From positions 744,001 through 808,000 of the forward strand of contig MQVO02000003.1 in assembly GCA_001986395.2 (NCBI GenBank): 64,000 nucleotides of DNA, given 5' to 3'. Source of the stretch: Irpex lacteus. Lineage: Eukaryota > Basidiomycota > Agaricomycetes > Polyporales > Irpicaceae. Positions 1 to 11,700 of the stretch are shown here, piece by piece. Position 1 is the stretch's first letter; each line of letters starts with the position of its first letter. The notes under the pieces were generated by a model that was given only the letters and a program-made list of their open reading frames with translations, did not search any database and was not told the DNA's origin. A program made the position numbers and the translations under genes.

Positions 1-38
1 GCAGTAACCATAGATCGCGGATGAGCCTTGGACCACAG

Positions 39-3000
39 TGCTACGTATTGTTCCTGGCTTCGTAATCAAGCTTCCTGACGTACTACAAGGCCCTACGTTG
101 GGTCTCATTCTTCCATTAGTCTATAAGGTGAGTGCAGGACATCATACGTATTACCATGCACTCATGCGATCATCAGCGCATGCTTCTGGATCCGCCCGAC
201 TTGCCCTCACCAGGGCTTTCTCGTTTCCTAGAAGTCGTCTCCCATGCATACCCGAAGATCTTCTACAAGCCGCTGTTTTCATGCGCCGCCGCAACTAAAG
301 ACGCGACCATCGTGCATCAACTAAAGATTATGAATGCCGTCAGCCGATTTCTTCCTGATTTCTGGACTCGCGATCCCGACATGATGTCGATTGCTCTCAT
401 TAGTAGTGTGCATAATCCCAAGTCGAGTTCAACTACGGATGGACCCTTGCCGAACAGCCTACGTGTTGGCCAATTGGCTCTGACTCTGGAACTCTCAGAG
501 CAGATTCGCCTGGCGCGTAGCGTCAAGGACTTGGCTATAGTAGGTGGTTTTATTTGTCATTTGCCCTCACAAGAATTGATCGATATTTCAGGTGACCGCT
601 GTTTCTAAATTTGCGACGGCCCTAGAAGCTCGACTCGGTTTAATAATCGAAGCTAGGGTGCGGTGAAACCTATATACCACATATGATCTACCACTGAAAT
701 CTCAGTAGGAACGAACTTCAGAAATACCCCAACCACAACGCCTTGTACTGTGCTCTCTTCTCAGGCAGATACGGCTACTCGTCCGTTCAATCCGATCGTA
801 CGTTGGCTAGCATCTATATCTGTCCATATAAATCTGATTACAATATGCATATAGGGCTGCTTGGCTTCCAAATGTTGTGTCTTGGATACTGTCGTGGACA
901 AACAAAGATCCTGACCTTGAGGGCTTTGCTGGCGTTGATAACGTAAAGCTAGAGGCCATTGGAACTTTCCGCCAGTTGGAAGAAATTTATCGCAATGTAT
1001 ACACGAAGGATGCCACTGCATTCAGTTCCAAGGTGTGTCGTTATGCGTCCAGCGCTGTATGTGTATTCAGACATGTTATATAATAGCGGAAATCGGCGAC
1101 GCTCTCTACGACTTTTGAGCGGCCGGCTTCTGAACAAGTATCAGGAGGTGGCACCTCCGAAGAAGGCTTGAAGTCCAGGATTGATTTTCTCACGAAAGCT
1201 TCTCGATCCTACGAGGCATCCTTCTTGGAACTTCTGGTGGCGGTATCTGGGATGCTTTCGGCCGATGACCACCTGGAGCTTGGTCCGGTACTGTGGAGCA
1301 TGCATCTTGTTGAAGCTAACGCGGACGTAGTGGCTCCAGTGAGTCGTCAAAGAGCTCTTAAATAGAGTTATAGCTAATTGATCGCATAGGCATGCTTTTT
1401 GCTCATGCAATTTGCTGAGAGGAATCCTGATGGATTCATAGGTCTACTAAACGGTGATTTGCATAGGTACGTGCCCTGTGTGCATAGCGAACCTAACTTA
1501 CAGCCATTTCTAGCGCCGATTCAAGTATTCGCGGACGAGCTCTGGAGCAGCTAAGCGTATTGTTTACATGGCGTTTTCAATTGCTCGCTCAAGAGGTGAT
1601 TTTGGATCGTAACCACAGGCGGCCGTTCAAGCTCCAACGCCCTCCTGTGCTGTTCGTTGCTACCGATATAGGCAGTAGTGCGTTCGTCTATGAAGACGAC
1701 ACGGAGGACTACAAAGATATCAACGGTTTCACAATACCCTCAGAACTGCGAAGACGGCTTTCGGAAATTGGGTGGGCTCAGGAAGATCGCGTTGTTGACC
1801 ACCGATTGCAGCGAATACGCACCCCAATGTCTCTTCTTCCAAGCCAGCAGTTAGACAAGCTCGATAACGAGGACTCCAGTAGTGCTACTGTCGTCGAGCC
1901 TCCGAGCCCAGGCGCAAGCCCGGAACCATCGCCTACGAAATCTCCGAATGGTAACGCGTCTCTAACTCGACAGGAGTCCATTGTCGGACGCCCGGGCACC
2001 AAACGGAGACCTGTCTTTGTTCCAGCACTGCTCAGTCTTTTTCCTGCGATAGCCCTCATGACCACCGACGTCGACTTCGCTGTAGCGGATATGGCGCGCA
2101 GCATCCTCCTTGATTTTATGCGGGACGACCCCACACTTCTCTCTCGCCATGTTTTCCAAACCATTACTGATGGTGATGGAAAGCTCGAGCGAGCAGCCAC
2201 AACACTGCGAATCTTCCTGCATGTGAAGCACACTCTCCCCCCTGGTATGGCCCATCACGTCCTGAACCACCTCGCTGGATTATTGAAGGCACTCGCGCGT
2301 CAAACGGAGAGTCCGGAGCCCCTTCGTAGCTATGCATATGCGCTGCCCTCGATAGCGAAGCTCTTTCCTCAAGTGAACAAAAGCTCGCTTCGTGAGCTAC
2401 GGCGGAACAAGGTCGACACCTTTATGATCCCATCTGGTTTGCTGTGGTTCACATCGAACGCTCCCGCTGGGCCAATGTTTCCCCGGGAACTTCCTGCCGA
2501 GTCCAACCCCTTCGAGACTTTACCACCACCTCTAGTTTACATGGTGATGGTCAGAACCTCTCAGAACTTGCTGTTCGTCAGTATGCTGCGACGCAATCCT
2601 CAGGACCTCAAGATTGTTCGGAAGGGTATATCCAATTTTCAGCTACCGTCGTTGTCTCGCTCGGGGGTAGACGAGGACCTGTCCTTGAAGGACATGATAC
2701 CGGAACGATCACATTCGCCGACAGCCCATCGTACCGCTGCCGATACAAGTATATTGGCACTATCACTCACTTTGGCACGCAGCTACCTGTTACTGATACA
2801 GCAAATCTTGCTGTGTATATCTCGCCACCTCAATGACCGAAGTGAGCTTGCTACTCTGATGGACGGGCTGAACCGTATCCTTCTAGCACATAAAGACGAC
2901 ATTGGTGTTATCGCGCATGTCATGCTAGGTACGCATGGACTATGAACCGTTTCTTGTCTTTCTGACGAGATGCTTGCGCTAGCTTACATGACTGCGGCAA

Positions 3001-5639
3001 CACGTTTCAAGCGCCTGTTTATCTCTGGAGGAGGCTATATGCTATTCATGCCGGCTGTCATCAAGGTCTATATCGAGGCAGAGAACCAGCCGCATATTCG
3101 CCAGGCCATAGCTTACGCGACTCAACTATTTTACACGCTCCACCAAGAGTCCTTCGTGTTCCAGTCCTTCGACGCCCTAGGCCCTATTCTTTCGTATTCC
3201 TCATCAAATAGCTCGTGGGTCTCGGATGGTCTTGCCTCCCTGTTCATGAGTTTGAGACCCGGAATAGCTAGCCCCACTTCGGATGCCGCGGGTATTCTCG
3301 ACCTGAATAAGGCCCAGGAACGCGAGGCTCTCATGGTCAGTATGGCAGAAGAAGTGCCGCAGACATTCTTCGCCTCTTTAAAGCGTAGTCGCAGTAGCCA
3401 AGACAAGACAGCAGTTGCATTACCCATACTAGAGGGTTATGAGACGAAGCGCTTCAAGATGGATGACCTAGTTCGGCTTCTGCTCACCGTCATAGCCCAT
3501 AATCCTGGCATACAAAGGGCCGAACAGTTCCTCACGTTATTAGGTGCATTTACACCTCACCTCTTTGGCGTCTCAAGGTCTGTTCAGACGGTTCTACGAA
3601 GTGGGGTAGATGCACTGGGCGCAATACTTGTAACAAGGGCGACAGGGCGACAGAAGAGCGTTGATCCTCAAGCTGCGCAGACCACAGAGCAGCCAGAGTA
3701 CGAAGCCATGGCAGACAGCGCTCCACGCACCCAAAACTCAGCACCCAGCAATCATCTCAACATGAGACTCGAATACCTCCGCCTGGTCGTCGCGTACTCC
3801 AGTGCTGGCGGCCAGGTGACTCCTTCTACCATGGCGCGGGTTGTAGAACTCGTAAGAACGGTACTCAAGGATTCTCGCTCCAGTGCTGCCAAAGTCGGAC
3901 AGTTTCTGTCTGATTTTCTGGGAGCGCTGCTGATTCGAGAAACACATCCGGACGTCAAGGAAGTAGTGGCCACTCTTGCCGCTCTTGCTCCACTCTGTAC
4001 CTCCTTCGTAGATGTTCTCGACCTCTCCGAGACATTCAACATTCTGCACCAGGTGGCTGTCAACCCGGTATACGCAAGTGACTTGGCGTTTGCGAGGCTT
4101 ATCGCCCAATACTGCAGTATAGGCATCGGCGCATGCGAAAGACTGGCCTCGGAAGAGCTTCTCTTTACGTGTCCCTTACGGATGCCGTTGGTCAAGCTGT
4201 TGGAGGACTCTTTGACCATGGATGGTGCCGACGTCATAGCCGAGTTAGAAAGATCTCAACTTTCCTATGAATTCCTAGCGGGTGTCATACTTCCCGTTAC
4301 TTTAACCCTCAGAACCTCCGCGGGCATCGTGGCCGAAAGCCAGTGGACGGAAGGGGCTCGACGCGAAGTATTCTCAAGGACCTGGCTCCGCTTGCTCAAT
4401 CTTTCACTCTCCATATGTGAGAAGAATCTCACTCGCCAGCAAGACAAGTCGCCATCAATGCCACCAGCGGATCGCCGCAAGTCTACAGAACAGACCAATG
4501 ATACAGTTTCCCCTCTGGTGAAATCACTTTCCATAGCCCTTCAAATTGTGAAGATCATTGTCATCCGAGCGGAAGAGGACCTCTCGAGTGCTTCTCGCGG
4601 AATATGGGTTCAGCTGGGTAACCGGCTCAAGAATTTACTTGCAGATGGAGATGCTATGTTTGCGCTTCGTGTGCGCGACTACTCTGAACCTCCATCGCCT
4701 GCACTATTGCCGAGAGCCAGTACCTTCGGTGAAAGTCAACAGAACATATTCGCATTCCCTTCCAGTATATCTATGCACGGACGCTCTACGTACAACCCTC
4801 CTCGCATGATCGACTACTTGGCGTGGTCGATAATTGAATGGTGCTGGCTAAGACGGAGTCCACTGATGACCCAGATACGTATATTCGCACAAGAGCGCAT
4901 CGTCAACTTGACCACCGAACTCCGTTTGCAAGGTGCTGTACCTCTACACAGTCCTATGCGATCCGGCGGTCGTCGCTTCTCTTCAGTCTTCTCGAAACCC
5001 CGGCGAAGCATGCACAACCCAAGCGCACCATCTTCAACCGCTTCCACGCCTCGCAATTCGGTGCATCTCAGTGGATCAGTATCCCTTCCTCAGATGAACG
5101 ACACTCTATCTGCATCATCCACGCTCGCGCCATCTCAAAGTCTAGATTCTAGACAAGCTGGGTATGCGCGGATGCCTAGTCCAATATCGCCCTCTGGTCG
5201 TACGTCGCAAGACTCGACTACACTGAAGATCGTGCATCTTGGCCCGGTTGAGTCATCACTTGGCGCAAATCTCACTAGGACTATATCGGCGACAGCAGAC
5301 GACATCGCGTCCCGGACGATCAGTGCAAAATACCTAGCGAAAGAAACAATCATCACGTCTCACTTCCTGACCAGGATGACTTACAGGCGAATACGACTCG
5401 TGCAGCAACTTATGGGATACTCGTCAATCCTGTTACCGCTACCAGGCTCCAGTTACTCCATGGATGATGATGTTATAGACGTAGAGCCAGCAGCTTGGTC
5501 CAGAAACGAAGCATTGCAGGCAGTGGTCGATGAAACGAGAGAGTTGTTGGGAGAGTTCAGAGAAGGATTTGGGGAGCTAGGTGGTGAAAGTTTGGTGATG
5601 GTGGATTCTGTGCCCTCGTTCCCCTCTTTACACGACTGA
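39..5639 (+). CDS. UNC80-like large protein, 3' part (5' end outside window)
   Basis: The window opens in an intron: CCACAG ends at 38 and the open frame starts at 39. Exons can be followed through introns at 128-176, 540-591, about 637-703 and several more up to about 1510. A long exon from before 1560 to 2928 follows, then intron 2929-2982, then one exon to the TGA at 5637-5639. The readable part exceeds 1,500 residues and is helical and repeat-like. Stretches such as YPKIFYKPLFSCAAATKD, ATDIGSSAFVYEDD and ATRFKRLFISGGGYMLFMP resemble UNC80, the scaffold subunit of the NALCN sodium-leak channel complex. The last 400 residues are Ser/Pro-rich and probably disordered. In animals UNC80 acts at the plasma membrane with NALCN and UNC79. 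A role with the fungal Cch1-type channel is only inference. The family call rests on remembered sequence character, not on a search. Confidence 0.7.
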
Positions 5640-5818
5640 ACGGACACCTAACTCGTGATGTACCCTTCAGTAGATTCACCTTTCTGCTACGCCAGCCTTA
5701 TAGATGTATAATACCCATGTTAATTGCAGAAACCGGAACGAGCTACACATGCAACTCGACCACTTAGGCCTCCTAACCCGTTAGACAACCTAAAAATAAC
5801 CTAGTACGCGAGCTAAAT

Positions 5819-7359
5819 TCAAGCCAGAAGAGCCCCGAGGAGAGAAATGACGAGAGTCGAGAAGGTGGTCAACACGAGAGTTTCGCCGGTGAAGCTCAGC
5901 ATGCTTCGGGCGGAGTTGACCGTACTCTTGTTTGAGAATGCAACGCTAGGTGTGTCGAGAGAGCCATTCTTGCCATAGATGTAGGAGGTAGTATCGGAGG
6001 GTTCGCTGGTCGGGTCAGTGCAGTTGACACTGACGGACTGCACCAGAGCGTAGAAGTGGCCGGCAGACTTGTAGTCGGGATCGTCCCAGTTGATCATTCC
6101 ACCAGCCCATTCGACGGTTCCGGGTGCAGAAGAGTTAATTCCGGCAGGCCAGATACTAAAGTGACAAAGGTTAAAAAAGCGGGTTTGAACGTGCATAAGT
6201 AAACCGACCTGAGCTGAACACGACTGGGAGTGTTGGGGAAGTGGGAAACACCTTGGCTATCGACGGTGTCGGACCGCTTCACGGTTCGTACAACATTGTT
6301 GTCAATGGACCAGGTGAGAGTATCGGGCTGCCAGTCGATCTATGGACGGAATATGAGCATGAGTTTCAAATTTATAGACAGGCACATACTGTGTAGTCGT
6401 GGTAGTTCGAGAAGCTGTCACTAGAGATGTTGTGAGTCCCGCCTTGAGTTTTCTCGGCTGTTGTCAAGTCAGTCTACAGCTATCCAAAATACGGTTGCAA
6501 AATATACTTACGAACAACACCCTGCCAGAAAAGGTTGGATTGCCCATGTGTGATATCAGCTCCGGGGAACTCCCAGTCGATCTCATCCTTGATGTCAGAC
6601 ATCGTGATGAAAGCGGTGACAACACCTCCCCAACGTCCCGTCTTGACTGAAGAAGTAATCAGTTGTCAGACGCAACTCTGAGCTGGCAAATACTTACGGC
6701 GAGCAGTTATCGTGCCGTAGTGCACATATCGAGTGGAGCTGAGACGCGTGCCACCATTGGCTTCAGTCAAGAGCATACCCAGCTCACCACCAGAGGAGTT
6801 AGTGTTCAGGATGTCTCCCTTGTCCAAGACCCAATCGAAGGCTGTAGCGTTGCCATCGTAGTGAGTGGCATTCATCGCAATACGCGACAAGTCTGCGAAT
6901 TTATGCTAGAAATAACCTTGAGAATCCTTGCCAAATACACGTGGCCCAAGAGCTTACGGTCGCTGGTTCACAAACAGGGCTCGGCGAACATGAGTCGAGG
7001 GAGTGGGAGAACAAGGGATTGCAGCCCCCGAGGCAGAACTACAATATGACCGGTTAGATGGAGGTACGCAGCTATACTTAAGGTACTTACGCTTCCTGAG
7101 CCACAGAAACCGTATTCGCCTTCGTGCACAATAAGTCAGTCTTTCATACTTGAAAGTAGTTCCCGATGTGACGTACTACAACACGGAGCATCTGCGCCAC
7201 ATAAGCTTGTGGCATTACTAGTTGGAAAGCGTTCGTTTAGAACATCTGAAGGCCATGAAGAGAGCATAAAACTTCGTACCAGGTTTGTCCTCCCTGGGCA
7301 GAGGCCGGGGCAATATAGGCGGACAAAAGGCCAGCAACGGCCGCCAGTGTAACAAACAT
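5819..7359 (-). CDS. Crh-like GH16 cell-wall transglycosylase, GPI-anchored
   Basis: The protein starts at 7359 with a signal peptide (MFVTLAAVAGLLSAYIAPAS, then AQGG). The gene has several short introns, including about 6157-6205. The exon around 6530-6620 encodes KDEIDWEFPGADITHGQ, the GH16 catalytic motif with nucleophile and acid/base glutamates in DEIDWEF. A downstream exon reads IDWQPDTLTWSIDNNVVRT, and the next one WPAGINSSAPGTVEWAGG with WDDP, both typical of the Crh/Utr2 group. The C-terminus is Ser/Thr-rich and ends in a hydrophobic tail (LVLTTFSTLVISLLGALLA), the usual GPI-anchor signal. Crh enzymes link chitin to beta-glucan at the cell surface. The gene is divergent from the CFAP20-like gene, 279 bp between start codons. 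A TATATAAAG run lies about 67 bp upstream of the ATG. Confidence 0.85.
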
Positions 7360-7424
7360 GTTGAAGTTGGACAGTGAGAGACAGTGAGGGAAATGAGAGT
7401 GGAGGTAGTTTATCGACTCGTGGG

Positions 7425-7434
7425 GTATATAAAG
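7425..7434 (-). promoter_or_regulatory. TATA-like element of the Crh-like gene
   Basis: The + strand reads GTATATAAAG, about 67 bp upstream of the minus-strand ATG at 7359. The core is near-palindromic, so direction is not certain. Position fits a core promoter. Confidence 0.4.
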
Positions 7435-7638
7435 AGTCTGAGGTTGTGGTTTGGAAGAAAGAAAGGCAACGGCTGTTGTCCGCCGTGTGCAGGCTTGTGG
7501 TCACTTGGCTTTGTCCCGTCATGAATCTCCGTGTGGTAACCCAGGTACGGATCTCAGATCCCATCAAGTTAGATCGCCGTAAGTAAACGGGCGCGCGTCC
7601 GGATTAGGCAGTCCTCGCCGACGCCACAACCTTCAACC

Positions 7639-8558
7639 ATGTTCGCCTCGTCGGTACAGCCCCCTCTGGTCTCGCTGCTGTCGACGACGTCTTCGAGATG
7701 CCTAGACTTGTTCTGCACATCCACAGATACATCTCTGCCCTCAGATTCATTTGTCTGTCTTCTTAACGATGCATCTTCGGAGCCCGAACCACCCGTCCCA
7801 GCAAAATTGATTTCACCTCCCACCATCGTCTCGGACGATGACGGCGATGATCCTCAAGGGCGCGCTCTAGACCAAACAGTTTTGCACATTCAGTCACCGA
7901 CCTTGCGTTCGACATACATCCGCTGCCCCGATTTGAGCGGTCGTGACCTCTGTCTCAAGCATCCTTGGCTGCACTTTCAAGCCAGGAATCTGGGCAGAGA
8001 ATGGTCGTTTGAAGTTGGCATCGTTGACAAAGCTGGAAGAGCGGGAAATATACGCTGCTCTACATTTCAGGTACTTATTGCATGCTCTTAAACTCATGTT
8101 TTGATGCTTACCGTAGCCCATGGGCATACATCATGATAAAAGGCTTTTGAAGTCTCCGTACTCTTATATTTTGTGCCCAGCTAATCATGTTCATCACGTA
8201 GAAAGATCCGGCTTTGAAGATGACGTCTCCGCCTTTGTTGCATCTACCTCTATCGTTTCCAAAGCCATCAAGCCGTCCACTGACTGCCTGGGCGACAATA
8301 AACATCAATATACCTTCTCTCATGGGCCACTTCTCCTCTGTATCACTACTCATCACCACCCAGGACCCCGATTCCGATCAAGAACACGACGAGAGATCCC
8401 AACCCCAGAGAACGATCACAGTTCCGGTTCCATCAGGGACGTATTCTCACATCTCGTATGTGAAGGTCTACGCCACTTGTAGATTGAGGAGAATATGGCT
8501 GAGCGAGGCAGGGCCCAGTCAAGCGTTGCCTGTGGAATTCGATTTATACGGCGAATGA
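7639..8558 (+). CDS. CFAP20 / BUG22-like protein
   Basis: Two exons: 7639-8070 and 8202-8558, joined in phase 0 (GTACTT donor, CACGTAG acceptor). The 131-nt intron is long for this genome. The N-terminus MFASSVQPPLVSLLSTTS matches the CFAP20 start pattern (MF, a few residues, LSILYS). The domain then continues with THIRCP-type strand LRSTYIRCPDLSG, a beta segment with WSFEVGIVDKAGR, and the family signature near the end: VKVYATCRLRRIWLSE followed by LPVEFDLYG. An acidic, Pro-rich insert of about 40 residues (EPEPPVPAK, then DDDGDD) interrupts the N-terminal half. CFAP20 is a small beta-rich protein of ciliary microtubules, also linked to splicing and centriole-related roles. Mushrooms have no flagella, so the role here is unknown. 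The length of about 260 residues exceeds the usual 190-200. Confidence 0.75.
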
Positions 8559-8745
8559 CATTAGCAAATGATGATAGCAGGAATATACACTATGTACAAG
8601 CGTTCCGAGAGATGTGGGAGAAATATTACGGGGTGAGAAACATATGCTTTAACGATGAAGCATTGAACAGGAAAGCACACACAGCAGAAGATGACAGCAA
8701 TTAGGCAGAAGAGGATTTGACGAGGGCATTAAAAACCCAGCGCCC

Positions 8746-11700
8746 TTAGGCCACAGTGGCTTGGGCCACAGTAGGGTTATTATTAAGCTGATGAAGGAAA
8801 GATCCCACCGAGGCTTTCATAATCTTCAAGACCTCTCTCTTGCGCACAGGATCATCCGGCAGCTGGCATCTACCTGTGGCCAGCTTGAACAAGTAGGCGA
8901 AGTCCGCTTGGACAGTATGAGGCAGCCGACCGCCGACGGCGTTATTCTTCCGTTTACCCTCGATCTTCTCCTTGAACTGTTTAGCGAAGTCCTTGGAGAC
9001 GACATCGGCGCGTTCAACGATCGACATTGGGACGCCCGCGAGGTTAGCGACGTGTGTTCCGAAGGAGGAGGACGCGACGCCTTCGGTCAGCTTGTACAAG
9101 AACACGAGCTACATAAGACTGGTCAGACATCTGGTATGAGCAGTATGAGATGGGTGGCAGACCTCCCGCTTCTCGTCGTCTACGAGAGTCGACATATGCA
9201 TGTTGCGTATGTTAGGGTGGTACGCAAAGTCATCTGTCAGGGATCCGTAGTGCGTCGCAAAGAAAGACAGAGCAAGAGTCTGGGATGCAAGTTGGTGCAG
9301 GACAGCCTAAAGGGTTCTGTGAGTTACCAGTACCGCTATACTAGTGGCGATGATACTCACTCCAGCAATGGCCATGCCGTCCTACAAACATTAATGAGTA
9401 CGAGCGTTCTTCATGAATAGTAATGTGACTCACGTAGGTCGATGTCCCTCTACCGAGCTCTGCAGATGCAAGAGAATGAGCAACGCGCAAGAGTGGCACT
9501 GAGTGACATACCATCCAAAATAACCAGAGAGCGAGGAGTGGCATCGCGCAGAATCTTACAGCTATCCCCATGTCAGATGATACTACCATATGAAACGATG
9601 CAAGTATAGCTGACCACTCATCCAACTCCACCTTGAAGGTACTGGCGTTGGAAAACATGTTGTCGTATGCGCCCATACGAGTCAAAATAGAGTCGACAGG
9701 ACATAACCTGTCACGATCTGAGTCTATGAAAGTTTGAACCAGACACACCGATGCTTACCTCGCTTTGCTGGCAGGCACTCGCATACCAAGCTGAGCCATT
9801 ATCTAAGGAGTCCATATGTCAGCGAGTGTTGTCGATTCAACTGATTTGATGTACGCACAACTCCGACGGCCGTCATTCGCATAGCCTGTACTCTTGTTAG
9901 ATCTCTCGGCCGATGGTACGAAGCGCAATATCGGACGTACCGTAGATTTACCGCTAAAGAACGACACCACGCACTCTGTCAGCTCAAACTCGTAGTTTAG
10001 ACAAACGCACATACCCCATGTTTGGTCCTGATTGAGAAGACATGAGTTACAAGGGAAAGCGGCGTCGGCGGGAGTACTCACCAGTAAGCAAAGCAATCCG
10101 CGCAACGTCCCCTCCAAGCTTCACACTATTCGGAATAAAATCACCCCGGAACCCAGCACTAATACTTAAAGCAGGGTGCCTCAGCTCCTCAAAGTCCACA
10201 AACGCAGAGTCACCCTCAACGAACTCGGGCCTGCACGACGGCTCTCCAAGAGCAACCGACGACCGTGCCAAACTGAAAAGACAGTCCAGCTCAGAAAGTA
10301 CTCGGATGGCGCGCAGGTAGACACTGCGGTCGATGTCGAACTCTGCGTAGACACGGCTGCGGAAGTTCTTGATGGCGGTGTTGCGGAGCTCGCGAGCTTC
10401 TTTGAGGCTGCGGATGTCCGCTGCGAGCTCTGGGACTGTGTAACGAGCGACTGCCTGTTTTTCGTGATGGTTAAGACAGTGTAAATGCGATTATGGGTGT
10501 TGTCTCTTTACCTTGTTGCCTCCACTCTTCGTCCAGCTACGAGGAATGTTTTTCTGCCCGGCCTTCGTTTGAACTTGATAGATGTCCTATTTGCAAGGTC
10601 AAGATCAGGCCATCAGGGAGTATAACAGAACTGAGAAACCTACCTTTGTACCTTGAGCACTGTGCCAATACGTCAAGTCAAAGCTACAAAATTTGGATTA
10701 ACAGGGTGACAATGTCCGGAACACCCAACAGACGCACCCGACTTCTCTCTCAAGCTTCCTCAAGTCCTTGTTCAGACTGTTCTCGAGACCAGTTATCTCC
10801 TTCACGATAGAATCATACTCTTCGTCTTTACCCTCTTCAGGGATAAGTTCATCTGCGTCTGCACGAGCGAATTCATATTAAGTCCTGAACGACTGGACAC
10901 AGTAAGTCAAACGACTTACTATCTTCAGACAACTTGAACATCGACTTTACGTGCTTCAAATGTGGCAACAAATCCGGCGCAGAACGCAATAGGCCCGGAA
11001 TACTCTTCGACTTGAAAGACTCTGCGGTGTTCGCCATGGCACCGAGGCCTTTGCTCAGCTTCTTGAACGACTAAAACATGGCTATCAGCTCATACCATAT
11101 CTATCTAAGAGAGGGACAGCAAATACCTCGAGGACCTTCAGGAAATCCTTGACACGGCAGTTCCTCGCATGGATCCGTGAGACGATTCGTTCGAGATCGG
11201 GAAGGCCCTTTGCGACGTCTGTAAATTCGGCTTCGAAAGTCGGATGGTCGATGAGATCGTCCACAGCATCCAGCCTGTACATCATATGAGAGACATTTAG
11301 AGTAGGAATCAGTGCTTTGCTTACCGAGCGTTGATATCCGCGATCTCTCGAAGAGGCATACAGAGCCATATACGGAAGAGTCTTTTACCTATCCCCGCCG
11401 CACCGCTCAGTTTCTTCTCATCTCTGAAAACACTACGGTACTTACCAGCAGGAGTAACACACTTGCCAAGCAACTTAATAAGCGTCCCATCATCCGTACC
11501 CTCGCTATTCAACAGAACCTCCACATGCGCCAGAGTCTGCCCGTCCAAAACGAGTCCCTCGCCTCTCTTCATAGGGTCGTAGATGTTGAAGTTCTTCATG
11601 CTCAGGATGTCTTTGTCGATGTTCAGGGTGCGGAGGTACCTACCACCGCACTATATTCAGCCAGCTGGTCAGAATAGATCGAGAGGCAAGGACAACTCAC

